From assembly GCA_022453515.1 (NCBI GenBank), contig JAJNNY010000094.1, positions 31,973-95,972 on the forward strand: DNA of 64,000 nucleotides, read 5' to 3'. Each line of letters begins with the position of its first letter. Position 1 is the first letter of the stretch. This document shows positions 46,484 to 60,111 of the stretch, piece after piece. The position numbers and the translations under genes are program-made. The notes under the pieces are model-generated. The model saw only the letters and a list, made by a program, of their open reading frames with translations, searched no databases and was not told the origin of the DNA. This DNA is from Astrocystis sublimbata (taxonomy: Eukaryota; Ascomycota; Sordariomycetes; Xylariales; Xylariaceae).

Positions 46484-46579
46484 TGGACGAACGGGGAATT
46501 GAACCCCGGACCCCTCCCATACTCATTACGAGATAATACTCGATGCGAAGGGAGTATCATACCCCTAGACCATTCGCCC
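46484..46579 (-). tRNA. tRNA-Ala (anticodon CGC) with a 24-nt intron
   Basis: Cloverleaf on the minus strand: acceptor GGGCGAA pairs with TTCGTCC, which includes the G3:U70 wobble pair that identifies alanine tRNAs, and the discriminator base is A. The D arm contains TGGTCTAGGGG (A box). The anticodon stem is CTCCC/GGGAG and the loop reads TTCGCA-intron-T, giving anticodon CGC. The intron is 46543-46520, directly 3' of position 37, the usual place for nuclear tRNA introns. The T arm is CGGGG TTCAATT CCCCG (B box). A TTTT pol III terminator lies a few bases downstream. The anticodon and G3:U70 agree, so the identity is fairly firm. Confidence 0.9.
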
Positions 46580-47375
46580 CTGTTTGAACAAGTTGCCATC
46601 CGGATGAACGTCGTTGCGTTCCAAGTGCTAAATACTGCTAGAAGAGAATCTCAACATGCCAAACTATGGCATGCTGCGCTTACTATAACGGTTGATTGCA
46701 TATATGTTTTTATTTTGTCTCTTTTCTTACTGTTTGATGGCTGAACTGGTTTTTTTTGGGGGGGTTCGTAAGGTCCATGTCTTGCAGCTTGCCCGACCTA
46801 TCCGGGGATCTGCAGGGGCCTCCAAGCCAGGCCTGTACCTTCCCCGCAAAGTATGGCAGTGAAGGTACTTGAACAGGACATGGGATAATTAAAATGCCCT
46901 GTCAGCAATGTAATCTGGTCCATTGTTCCCGCGCCTTGCACCCAACCAGCTGCTGCCATTCCCTCCTTCCCCAGCTTTCTCCTTCTTGGCTTGACGATGG
47001 TTTCATGGTTTATCGTATTACTACCCTCACGGTGTCGCCCACCTCGAGTTGTTCTCATTCCCAAGCACATCCTCCACACAGACATACATAATTCTTAGTT
47101 GTAATATCTCTCTCTTCCGCATCGATGCGCTGGCGAGTTGTGCTTCCGAGCATCCCCTACGGCAGTGTGGGACGACTTCTGCGACAACGATAAAACGAAG
47201 ACGCCCGAGCACACGCAGCCTGCACGCGTGTCCATACGAACAGGACGAACAGGAACCTCCACCGGGAGGTGTGCGCCGGGGTGGTCTGAAGAGGATTCCA
47301 CCACCGGCCGTGTCCTTCCCAATGCTGGCCGAAGATGTCGCATCGCATGTCCGCACCCACCCGCCGCTCGATATC
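46580..47375. other. Intergenic and mannosidase leader
   Basis: The frame of the mannosidase stays open far upstream (to about 47049), but the protein-like part begins at the ATG at 47376. An in-frame ATG at 47322 is an alternative. A G run lies at about 46757-46764. No other gene is seen. Confidence 0.5.
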
Positions 47376-49162
<1,787 letters not shown>

Positions 49163-52100
49163 TGATGTTTTAATTGCATAGAAGCGCATATACCCAAGGC
49201 GGATTGGTAGGATGAAGATGACGGGGAAGGGGGGAAAGGGCGGGGGGGGAGAGCCGTGGGTTGATCTAATGATAATGATACCATAGCATCGTGCTGCGTT
49301 GGATTCCATAGCATGAAGGAGGACGAGCGCTGCATGTATATATCCAAGTAGAGTCTAGATAGATCGTCATTGTGCATAACTCATGTCGCGCAGACGATAA
49401 CTTGCTGCGAGGCACATTGAATCATTAGCAGGGTTTGAGATGTTACATGGTACTGCATTCGTGGAAACGTGTGTCGCGTCACCCGGGCCTACAGTTTATC
49501 TCACAAAGGCTGCTGAAATATGTGAAACCCACCGTCGCATAGTGCTTGGGAACTGCCCAAGCAGTCTCAGGCTGCATGTGCAGCCTTCCAGAACTATGAC
49601 AAAAAATACCTTGATTACAATATCTAGGTAGTCAGTTCTCCTTACTCACATACTCAGCCCTCTCAAATATGTTGATGGGCAGGTTCGAAAACACCTTTAT
49701 CATAATGGATGACCAGGCCAATCAGCTGCTGACAATAACAGAATACGCCATGGCTTATCTACCTGCCCAGCTAAGTAAAAAGTCTACAGATCCTCCTATG
49801 AGAGCTCTCTCCTGCCCTTAAAGGAGCAGGCAGACATACAAGATCCCATCTACAGTGGCATTACACAGCAGAACATGAAACAACCTCTTGTAAATCGAAG
49901 GATCTCCCCGTGACACAAGACGAACCATCACTCGCTGTACAGTACGTACACAAGCATGGACAAGATCCTCGAAGCTCTTGAACGATGATCGTCAAGTCAG
50001 CTACCCTTTACATCTACTGTATGATTTCGCTAGCAACTTGACTTAGATAAAGGTTCTAGCCCGACTTACTAGGTAGCAGCACGTGCTGGACACGGGCTGT
50101 GCCATGCAACCACGACGCCACGTTGCTGGGTGTTTCACCCACGAGGGTGAGACTGAGGCGCCAGCCACAACAACGGTGACTCAAGTCGCAACATGCATGC
50201 AGAGGACTTCTTCTTTGTCGCAGTATCGCGTACAAATCCATCAAGGTCTTTTTGCTGCTTACTCTTATCTTCTGTACCTATGCGTGCAGCTGCAGTGAAA
50301 CCGTGGAAACTTGGGGGGTGTCACTTAGAAGACTTATACAAAGGAACTTATAGTACAGTACACATGTGCGCATGTTCATCGATTGACCACGCTTGTACAT
50401 GCATGCGCCACAAGAGCTCTGGCCATTCACCGTTCAATACAACAGACCTCGGACCATCTCCAAAGCCAGAGGCAAGATGCCCCAACCTAATCGACTGGTC
50501 TCCGGTATCCCATGAGCTATAATTCGGCCTCGGTCCGGGCCATGTATTAGGAGATATTAGCGATGTGGATGAGATCATCTGCCGAGGGCCACGACCAAAT
50601 TGATCAATTTGCGGTATTCGAACTCAGAATGTTGTAGATAAGCGAGGTCTGCTGTCTGGAAAAGCCAAAGGATTATAAGTAGTCTCTGTACTATGCCAGT
50701 CCGACGTGGAAGGGCCGGCGCCAAGCATGGATGCCGCAGCTTCTGTAGTGTTGCTCGATACGACATTCTGGAATAGTGCCTCGAGTGTGTGCCGAGCGTG
50801 CCTAGCGAGCTAGCCTAGTGGTAGCTATGTTTAAAGGATCGCCAAACCGGACGCGATCGGGTGGGACCGAGCCGACAGAAGCCAGAGAAGAACAAAATGG
50901 GGCGGATATATTTATCTCGACAAGGAAGTGCTCTCAGAGATGGGTGTCTAATACGACGTTTTGAAACGCCGCGAAGAACAGGATCTTTCGATTACGGCAT
51001 AGATAAACATAAACATACTGCTGGTCGCTATTATATGCTTATTATGTACGGGTTCAGAGTTCTGTTATCAAATACCACCACCGTAGTCAGAAGCGATGGA
51101 TGAAAACCCTCGCATAATACCTATCAAATATTAACCATCGATCGATTGTTAGCAACCTTCGAGATACATGGCGTTGTAGGTTCCGAAAACCCCTGTGTAC
51201 AATCATCATTACTAATCGGCAGACTACCTATTTAGCTATTAGGACAATATGGTTACTAGCTAACCTTAAGTAACTGCAGGAATATCTTCTCACCACTTGT
51301 CGCAGGTACCAACCAAGCATTTTCGCTACGCATGCCCCGATGTGATCACCCTAGGTTAGATCAGTGCGAGAGCTAACACTCGTAGGTAGCCAGTAGTTCC
51401 AGAACAGAACATCTAACCTTAGGTGGATGAGGTTGCTACGAGTATAACTGACGTCAACACACTAAGTGCACTAAACACGATAATCAGAGACGATATTTAC
51501 GTGCGATTTTGGATTGTAGAAACGGCTGTCAAGCTTCATGACATGGGCATAGGGTGAAGAGCAAATTCGCGCATTCGATGACCAGTGAACATGAGATACT
51601 AGTAGATGACCGAGCGCCACACGTAGTAGCGTGTCTCCATCATTTATTGCTCACAATCTTGAGCGCCACAACATCGCGATCGCCATAGTCTAGAAAATAT
51701 TGTCCATGCTATTCGTGAAGTCGCGTCGGCAGCTTGAGTCAGCAATTTGCTACTGTAACCCATAATTTTCACGTCAATGAAGAGACGCGAGTGTCCAAGG
51801 TTTTAATATATCGTGCACTGAGGTGGCGCTCTTGGTCCTCGGACTAGTCAGTGACCTACTGCACCACCACAATAGAAGGATATCTGGAACCACCACCCCA
51901 CCTCCTTGGAATCGCAAGGTCACCGACGTGCAGGGGGGCAATGCAACATAGATGCAGCACGTGTGGTGCAGGGGTGCCGGGGCGATGCTGCAAACCAGTT
52001 GCGGAGAAGCGAACAGCATCAAATTTCACTGCACTCCTATCAAGGAGCTGACAAGACTGCCATCACCATTGGCTATATCTCATCATGTGTTTTAATGTAA

Positions 52101-53754
52101 GGGCAAGGTTGGAAATCCTCGGGAACGCCACAAGATTCTGTATTTATTCTCGCTAGGCCTATCAAGGCAGTCTATATCAATCATGGCTCACCTACTGTAA
52201 GTGGACGAATGCTGAGCACAGCGCACTAATCTAGTGCGATTTGGCGCCGCCGAAGATGGCGAAGGCACACTAAGGTTATTATTATTAGTGCCAGCTTCAT
52301 TCTGCGCCTCGCCTGATAGCTTTTCAGCCCCGAGAAAGAGAGGATACAACCCCGAACTAATATCAACATGTAGGTTAAACATGATAACACAGACAGGTAA
52401 CAGGAACAAACACATGGTACAAACTTGCAATCTACATATGCTCTATAAGTACTGTACTTAGAAACCACTTGCCGTATGAATATACATAGGATTGCCCTAT
52501 GGCCCCTTCAATGTCAGCGTGGACTGAAAGTCAGCTGAAGCTACCCGCTTGCCGGCTCAGGTTTAGCCTTCGCGACGTTTCTATATCAGATCTGATCCAC
52601 CCGACTTCGGATTACGGTACAGCATGGCAGGTAAATTTTGTCTCGCCCGCTCGCCCAAGGATTCGGGTACTGAGCCGCGATCCTTTTCACCAATCTAGCT
52701 GATTCCCATCAGCCAGACCTCGAACACACCACCCCCGACGGCATCTCTTGACGGCATTCCCATCCCTGTTGATCGGTTGTCAACCGATCGTGCTCATCGC
52801 TTGCCCTCGCACGAGCGAGCAGCGCGTGTCTGTTCTCAAAGCTGTTAACACTATAATTATGTGGCGTCTCTGCTACCTTGCATCTAATTTCTTCGCATAG
52901 ATGCAGCGAACATGGGGTCAACCTTGAAGTTACGATAGGTAAGTATCGTGCGAGGCCGAAGAAGCTAATTATCTTGGCCAAGTCCAAGCTAAGAATAGGT
53001 TAGAGAGTGTGCCTCGACCTGCATACAAGAGCGACCGCCGACAGCCAAGTGGATTTGTCAATGGTTGCTTACTACCTTCCAAGAGTGCTTTCAGCTCACA
53101 ATCCAACTTGTGAAACCCGAGACCCGCCCTAAACACAGAATGTTCTGAACTGTACACAGAACCCCAGCAGTAACTCGTAGATTGATTATAGAAACTAAGA
53201 ATTACGCCTACTACAGTAGTAGCATGACAGAAAGAGTTTACCTACCGTATTGAAGATACGCTTGTCCAGGCCGGGGAATGACATGGTTTCCTCCCCCTTC
53301 GGTTTTGAGCTAGTCCCGCTACTTGCGAATGTCTATACAATATCATACATATCCTGCCTGCGTTCCTAGCGTGTGGCTTGCACATTATACTATGTAGTCA
53401 TACCTATTATTGAACGACTGAAAAGAGTAGTAATCCCTGACTTGGACTGAGGGACGTTAGATAAGTCTCGCGCAGCCCACGTTTTGAGTGATTCCCCCCA
53501 GGCCAGTCCTTCCGCCACCTCGAACGAATCTCAGTCTCGGCCCTCCCATACACCTTGGCATCGATGACAGCTCGTGGTCTTCTTCCCAGGCAGCCGAATT
53601 CCCAGACCCCCCGAGTCGCATCGCATCTACGCCCAGCTTTTCGATCTTGATATATCCCGTCGAACGACACGAGGCTATGGACTCGCATGCATCCGCTCTC
53701 GCTCACACCTCATAACGCCTAAGGCCAAAAGCTTAACCCCAAACACGGCACCCC
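49163..53754. other. Gene-poor region of about 4.6 kb
   Basis: No gene, RNA gene or obvious transposon is recognised on either strand. The sequence is moderately AT-rich, open frames are all under about 110 codons, and no linked exons could be built. No terminal repeats or target-site duplications were noticed by eye. Confidence 0.45.
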
Positions 53755-55194
53755 ATGGATGCAGGACATGGCCTGTCGAAAACGTCCGTAGATGCCTTGA
53801 AATCTTTGTTCGTCATTTTGGCGGGCATAGCTGTCTCGCTACGGCTCATCGCCAACTGGCGGTACAACAGGAAACTCCTGATCGACGACTTCATATCTGT
53901 ATCGGCCATACCGTTGTTAGTCGCTGTCGCCGTCCTGAGCGACTTGGCAGGAAATGGTAGCTTACCCCCTTTCCCACGAGATGTCCTCAAGTTGGCGCGG
54001 AGGGAAATGCTAATGTTTACATGCCTCAGGCTTCCATGATCCAAGTATCGAACCATATAGAGTGGCCCAGGTACGGCGTATCTCACAACCTCACTATATA
54101 GTAACTATTGAAATCGGAAATACTGACATCCCATGATCAAATAGCTCGCCGTAGCCATCTCAGTGTCAACCCCCCTGGCACTCTGGACCTGTAAAGCGCC
54201 CATCCTCTTCCTGTACCTGCGTCTCTTCGGGATCAAAAAATGGCTACGTATCACATCGTATACGACACTGGTTCTCACAGCGGCCGTCTATGCCTCTGGC
54301 ATCGTCGCGATCCCGCCAGCTTGCACACCGCACTCGCACGACTTGTCGGACGAATTCATCATGGGATGCCAGACCCGCACACGAATGATCAACGTCTACC
54401 TCGGCAGCGTGTCCGTAACGGCGGACGTTGTCATTCTCATTCTCCCCATGCCCGTAGTCTTCGGACTCAAGCTCGTCGTGAAGAGCCGGGTCGGGCTTAT
54501 ATTTCTGTTTCTTAGCGGTTTATTGTTCGTGGAACCCCCCCTATCCCTGCTATTGTGAAGATTGTCCTCGCTTACACGTGGGTCTCAACAGCGCCATCGC
54601 CGCGAGCATTATATCCCTATTCTTCAAAGCCGTGTCACTAGATCGGCCAACGACATCCCTCGCTGTATCAATCTTAGCGACGTAAGCAACACATCTGTAC
54701 CCATCTCTTTTCTCGCCCGTACTCACAAATAACGACACAGAATAACGGAATGCTCCGTCGCCCTCATCGTAGGCTGCGTGCCATCGCTCCGGGTCTTGTG
54801 GTCCAAAGTGCTCAAGCCGAGCGTCAAGACTACTCCGGAGATATACGCGTCCGACCCGACAGGACTCCGCACGAACCGCGCGACATCGCAGTATATTTCG
54901 ATACGAGATGGCTCGGATAGTAGGAAGACATCTGACTCGGACACGGCCCTCGTCGTATCCAGAGAGATCCACACCACGACCACAACGGCGACATTAGCAG
55001 AGGTCCAGCTGCAACAGCAACAAGGCCTTCCGCAGGCGTACCTCTACGACGGCAGGGCGTATTATGGGGGTGGAGCGTATGACCAGGGAAGAATACCCTA
55101 TGGCGAAGAGGTCATACAGAAGCCGCCTCCGTTCGGAGTGTACGCGGAGGCGTACTCACTGCAAACGAGACATCAGGGCGTGTGGGGACGGTAG
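53755..55194 (+). CDS. Seven-transmembrane fungal rhodopsin-like domain protein (SAT4/PTH11-related)
   Basis: Members of this large fungal family are plasma-membrane proteins, some acting as receptors for surface or host cues; most are uncharacterised. Exons are 53755-53956, 54030-54070, 54145-54524, 54592-54681 and 54741-55194, with introns of 73, 74, 67 and 59 bp and consistent phases, giving 388 residues. Visible segments: TM1 SLFVILAGIAVSLRL followed by the charged DDF motif (LLIDDFISV), TM with VALAISVSTPLALWTCKAPILFLYLRLFG-like sequence, a luminal CTP...GCQTRTRMIN loop with two cysteines, then TADVVILILPMPVVF, VGLIFLFLSGLFAIAASII and TECSVALIVGCVPSL. The C-terminal cytosolic tail (about 130 residues) is rich in Ser, Thr, Gln and Tyr. 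Intron 3 encodes a hydrophobic-looking stretch if read through, but splicing gives the family-like sequence. Confidence 0.85.
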
Positions 55195-55699
55195 TACCCG
55201 TACGCTTGCTACTTAGTGATGGAATATAATGAGGGATGTATATATGTAAATGCCGGATGTTGATTGATAGATGTACATAAAACGACGATGCTAGAGCGGC
55301 GCGAGAACGAGCTGAATATGATACCCCTTTGCTTCTGGCATCTTAGAGTCCCAGAGACCATAATGATAGAACTTGATAGTTTACGCGACAACCACTCGCC
55401 ATTCGGCTCATCGCTCAATAGTAACTGGATGTACGAATAGGGAGATCATAAGCATAGTTCAATCTGTTCTGGAAGAGTAAGACAAAAAACTGTTTTATTC
55501 GAAAATCACCAAGTTACCAATTGTCGCTATGATGCCTTCATGCCAAACTTCACCGAGCTTTGCGACCAACCCTCTATTCGACCTTACAAGTGAAAATACA
55601 TTCGAAACAAACTCATTTTAGAAATTAACCCTCTAATAATCGGTACGCTCCCTAACACCCTTTTCCTTTTCTGTTCGTATGTATCACTTACATATTCAA
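55195..55699. other. Intergenic between convergent genes
   Basis: 3' regions of the rhodopsin-like gene and HIS4. No gene is seen. Confidence 0.5.
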
Positions 55700-58405
55700 T
55701 CACGCGAGCGTAGCGAGTCTGATCTCGACAGCGCGCCTGTGTGCCTCTAGCTCCTCGACCTTAGCCAGCTGCATAACGGCGCTTCCAACATTCTTCAGGC
55801 CTTCGGCCGTGAGATTTGAACTCGTGATGTGCTTGACGAAGGAGCCGAGGTTGACACCCGAGTACTGCTTAGCGTAGCCGTACGTAGCTTCATGAATGGA
55901 AGTCAGCAAATAATGCCCCATCATAGAGAGTTAGAAGGTTAATGAAAGGGAAGGTTGTCACGCCAACTTACGGAGCGAGTGGTTTACACCAGCCGAGTAA
56001 TCGCCCACGCTTTCCGGTGTCCACTGACCGATGAACACACTTCCGGCATTCATGACCTGGTCGACGGCCTTCTCGGCATCCTTGATCTGCAGGATCAGAT
56101 GCTCGGGGGCATAGTCATTGCTAATCCTCATGGCCTCATCTATGTCTTTCACCTGGACGGTGACAGAGTGGTTGATGGCGCCCCTGACAATGTCCACGCG
56201 CGGCAGCGCCATAGCTTGGTTGTGGACTTCGTCTTCTATCGCCTTCATGTGGGCCTCATCGAGATCGATAGCGATACATATGACCTGACTATCAACACCG
56301 TGCTCGGCCTGCGACAGGAGATCTGAGGCCACAAAGGCCGGGTTCGCGTCCTTGTCTGCGACTACGAGGACTTCGGACGGGCCGGCAGGCATGTCGATGC
56401 TGACGCCGGCGTTGGTGTCGTTGCTAACATGCATCTTCGCGGCCGTGACGAACTGGTTCCCTGGTCCGAGGATCTTGTCTACCTTGCTCACGCTCTCGGT
56501 GCCGTACGCCATGGCAGCCACGGCTTGCGCGCCACCAGCTAAGACGATGCTTTCAGCGCCGACCTTGTGAGCGACATATACTATCTCAGGAGTGATGCTT
56601 CCATCTGAACGCGGCGGAGAGGCGAGCACAATCTTCTTGCATCCTGCGACCATTGCCGGCACACCCAACATGAGCGCGGTGCTAGGCAATACGGCTGTGC
56701 CACCGGGTACATACAAGCCGACTCTCTCGACGGGACGCGAAAATCGACTGCACACCACACCTGGCATTGTTTCCACGTGAAGTGGTTTCTCTTCCTTTTG
56801 AGCTGCGTGGAATTTGCGTATGTTCTCGTAGGAAGTATCAATAGCCTTGATTGTTTCGGGCGTGAGGTTCATCAACTCCTGGGGGAATGGGGCCTTGATG
56901 ATGGGCGATGTCAATGACGTAGCCTTTTCGAACTTGTGAGTGTAGGAAAGAAGGGCCTTGTCGCCGTTTTGTCGTACGTCGTCAACGATGGGCTTGACGA
57001 TGCCCAGGATGGTTTCCGCCGACTTCTGAGACGGTCGCTTGAGAGTGTTCCTGACCTCGGATTCACTTAGCTTGCTCACATCGACTCGCTTCATTGTGAT
57101 TCTTTCGGTATCTGGTGCTGTGTGCGCCTCCGTTGCTGGGGCTGAAGTCAATGGTAACGATGAGTTCTTGGCGGCCTCCTCTGCTTTCTCGGCGGGAGCG
57201 ACGGCGATGCCCTCCTTCTTGGCCCATTCGCCCTTGGCATTTCCTGGTCGTCTCTTGACCTTGAGACTCTTGGCGTCGAGGTTCTTCTCAATATCGACAA
57301 GACTGACACCCGCACCTATGGCCTTGGTCAAGGCGAAGTATATCAAATCAGCGGCTTCGAAAGCGACCTCGTCGGGTGTTTTCGCGTCGCAAAGCTCCTG
57401 GGCCTCCTCCATGATCTTGGCCCGTAGTAGCTTCTCGTCGGAGAACAGTCTCTTGGTGTACGATCCCTCTGGCGCAGATTGTTTCCTCGATACCAGCGTG
57501 CGTTCGAGTTTCGCGACACCCTTAAGCTCACCAAAACAGCCGAACTGCTCCAGATGACAGAACCTCCCATTCTGTTTAACCACAAACTTCAGGGCGTCGT
57601 TATCGCAGTCCATGGATACCCTGACCAGTTGTTGGGTATCACCCGAAGTAGCACCTTTGTACCACAAGCCACGCTTCCTGCTCTGGTAGACGCCGGTCTG
57701 TGTCCTTAGGGACTCGGCCACGCTCTCTTCGCTGCTATACACGAGGCCCAGCGCCACTCCTCGTTCATCACATACAACGGTGGGCAACAGTTTGTCGGGC
57801 CGGTCGGTTTTCCAAGACGCGGATAACAGCGTGGGGATGTAAACTTTCTTATCAGCTTCATCTTTCTTGGTAGTCAGGTGGGCAGATTGTATGATGGGGA
57901 TGGCCTGGAGAGACGAGGCGATGTCCACAAATTGCAGATAGTCCGTGTCGGCCACTGGCTTTATGAAGAGCAGCGGGATCTTGTCCACTATGCTCGAGGC
58001 CAAGAAGCCGGCTATATCGCAGTTGTTCTGGTCAAAGTTCTTGAGAAGAAGTTGTTTCTCGGTGCCGGTGATGTCGCCCAATTGCGTGAAAGTGGGAGCG
58101 ACTCTCTTGCCAAACTCGGAGAAGTCGGGTAGCCTCTGAAGCTGGACGAAGATTCTGTGAGCGCCGCTGTCTAAGAGTGAGACGATGTCATCGCGGGATT
58201 CCAGGGCAGTGGCGTCGATGAAGGTCTGGAAGTCAGCATTGTTCTGGGCCAGGAAGTCGATGAGCGCGTCGAGATTTTCCGGAGCGGCGTCGAAGAAAAC
58301 AGAGCCCAGACATGACAGCTCCTCCTGACTCAACCCTGGGCTCGAGGCCAGCGCTGGCGGGGCAGCAACAGAGGCCAGGAACGGCAGCGGCAGTGTTGTA
58401 TCCAT
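55700..58405 (-). CDS. HIS4: Trifunctional histidine biosynthesis protein (PRA-CH / PRA-PH / histidinol dehydrogenase)
   Basis: One fused enzyme catalysing steps 2, 3 and the last two steps of histidine synthesis, as in yeast HIS4 and Neurospora his-3. Exons are 58405-55972 and 55887-55700 with an 84-bp intron, giving 873 residues, the expected fungal length. Domain order: an N-terminal ~190-residue region; phosphoribosyl-AMP cyclohydrolase with SMDCDNDALKF and RFCHLEQFGCFG (metal-binding Asp and Cys residues); phosphoribosyl-ATP pyrophosphohydrolase with KIMEEAQELCDA and FEAADLIYF; and histidinol dehydrogenase with ILGPGNQFVTAAK, IDMPAGPSEVLV, SQAEHG and the C-terminal SAGVNHSLPTYGYAKQYSGV that spans the splice. 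All active-site blocks are intact. Divergent from TAF9. A CCGACTCA element lies about 130 bp upstream. Confidence 0.96.
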
Positions 58406-59230
58406 AGTGGCAGACCTGGTGTGGTGGCAGAGGGGGGTTGGTATAAGGAAAACCAGCCTAGAATCTCAATGCGATTGACGAATGGGGCAAATTGGAAATG
58501 GGTGAAACGTCAAAGATAGTGAGTGAGTAAGTGAGTGAGTCGGCGTCGCGACGGGAGGTATGATGCAACTTGTTCCTGAATCGGCCCTCTCGTCGATTCT
58601 TTTGCCTGGTGAACGATGGGATGGTGGGGTTATGGATTGCAGGTACATAACCCCTCCATGCATGCCCTATGTGAGGTACCTGGCCCCCTGGGCTCGCCTG
58701 AGCGCGATAAGATAAGATACCTATCTTAGGTAGAAGAGGTGATAGGTAGAGGAGCAGATGCCCCACTTGCATCGGACCAGCTCCACAGCGACCGCAGCTC
58801 ATTCACTTCTAGGCCGGCCCACTTGAGGTACAACGTACTATGTACTCATTCATAGATTCACTACCGCGGCCCGTAACATTGAATATCTCACTCTTCCAAT
58901 CATACATGTACCTCGAACTCTATATAAATATACTTCCTCCGATCAAACTGAAAGTTCAAAAGCCGCCAACTTCCAATTCCAGTCAATCTCAACCTCAAAA
59001 CTCACTCGCGACCACACTCATAATGACAGATTGAAGAGATACGAGGAGACAGAACTTCGAATTCCAAGAGTAAGAGCCAGCTAGGTTGCATCCACCGGCG
59101 CCGACACTCAGCGATTCCGACCGGGACGCGCACGCATCGCTTGTCCGTCGTCACCATACCCAACTCCACGAGCGCAGTCATATAAACGCAAGCGCCGTCA
59201 CCGTCACCGTCACCGCCGACACCACCCACC
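58406..59230. promoter_or_regulatory. Divergent promoter region, HIS4 and TAF9
   Basis: Contains TGAGTCGG (58536-58543; CCGACTCA on the HIS4 strand) within a GTGAGTGAGT-rich stretch, TAGGTA motifs (58711-58750) and a TATATAAATA (58921-58930) oriented for TAF9. No gene is seen inside it. Confidence 0.45.
58921..58930 (+). promoter_or_regulatory. Candidate TATA box upstream of TAF9
   Basis: TATATAAATA matches the TATA consensus and lies about 300 bp before the likely TAF9 start, in an otherwise open leader region. Confidence 0.4.
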
Positions 59231-60111
59231 ATGGCCTCAACCGCGCAAACAACGGGGTCCCGCCTCCCTCCTCAGCCGGCCCATCCCAATCCCAGCCACA
59301 GCCCGCCTCACAGCCATCCGCAACACAAAACACCGCGACGAGCGGGAGCACGACGATGCCCAACACACAAGCCACCAACACCACGCCCGCGCCCGCGGCC
59401 CAGACAGCCGCGGCGCCGACCTCGCCGACCGCCACGAGCGCCGAGCCGCGTCCGCGCGACGCGCGCACCATCGAGCTCCTCCTGACCTCGCAAGGCGTCA
59501 CCTCCTTCGACAACCGCGTGCCCTTACTGCTTCTCGACTTCGCGTATCGCCACACCTCGAGCATCCTCAACGACGCCCTGCACCTATCCGGAGACCCGTA
59601 CTCGTCGCACGCGGGCGCGAAGCCCAGCGGCTCGTCCGGCGCCGTGCCCACCGCGCCTCCGGGCGGCGACGCCAACCGTCAGCACCAACGCCATACACAT
59701 CGCCATCGCGAGCCGCCAGACGTACCAGTTCCGCGGCGGATCCGGGGGTGGCGGGGCCGGTGGCGGCGGCGGCGGTGCGAGCAAGGAGTGGTTGCAGGAG
59801 CTGGCGCGCGAGCGGAACAAGGTCGCTCTTCCGCGCATACTCGCCAACGAGTGGGGTGTGCGACTGCCCAACGAGCGTTTCGTCCTCAGCGGGCAGGCCT
59901 GGGGCCTGAGGGACCAGTGGGTGTCGAGGGCGGCAGCGAGAGCGACGACGAGGAGAACGATGATGACTCGGACGCTATGGAGGGTCTGGAAAGGGCAGAA
60001 GGGCAAAGGCGACAAAGATGGCAAGAGGATGGCGAGCAGGAGGGCGGGCTCGATGAGTTTCTCGGTGACGACCTCGGCGATGAGGATATGGATATGGACA
60101 TGGGCGAGTAG
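59231..60111 (+). CDS. TAF9: Transcription initiation factor TFIID subunit 9 (TAF9); frame broken by indels
   Basis: TAF9 is a histone-fold subunit of TFIID and SAGA that pairs with TAF6. The histone fold is at about 59455-59590 ([18 protein letters not shown], then [21 protein letters not shown]). The conserved second region ([37 protein letters not shown]) is at 59783-59915. An acidic tail ends [10 protein letters not shown] at 60111. These three parts are in frames that do not join: histone fold and acidic tail share one frame, while the middle region is shifted, entering near 59679 (extra base in GCCAACCGTCAGC) and leaving near 59920-59935. An 85-bp intron (59598-59682) could bridge the first shift but lacks a branch site and removes family-like sequence; no intron explains the second. 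The start is unsure: 59231 has the best context (CACCATGG) but lies in the middle-region frame; 59356 is in the histone-fold frame. Confidence 0.85.

Noticed and set aside
54525..54591. Two successive frameshifts in the rhodopsin-like gene
   Set aside because: A single 67-bp GT-AG intron of normal size restores the frame and gives family-like sequence.
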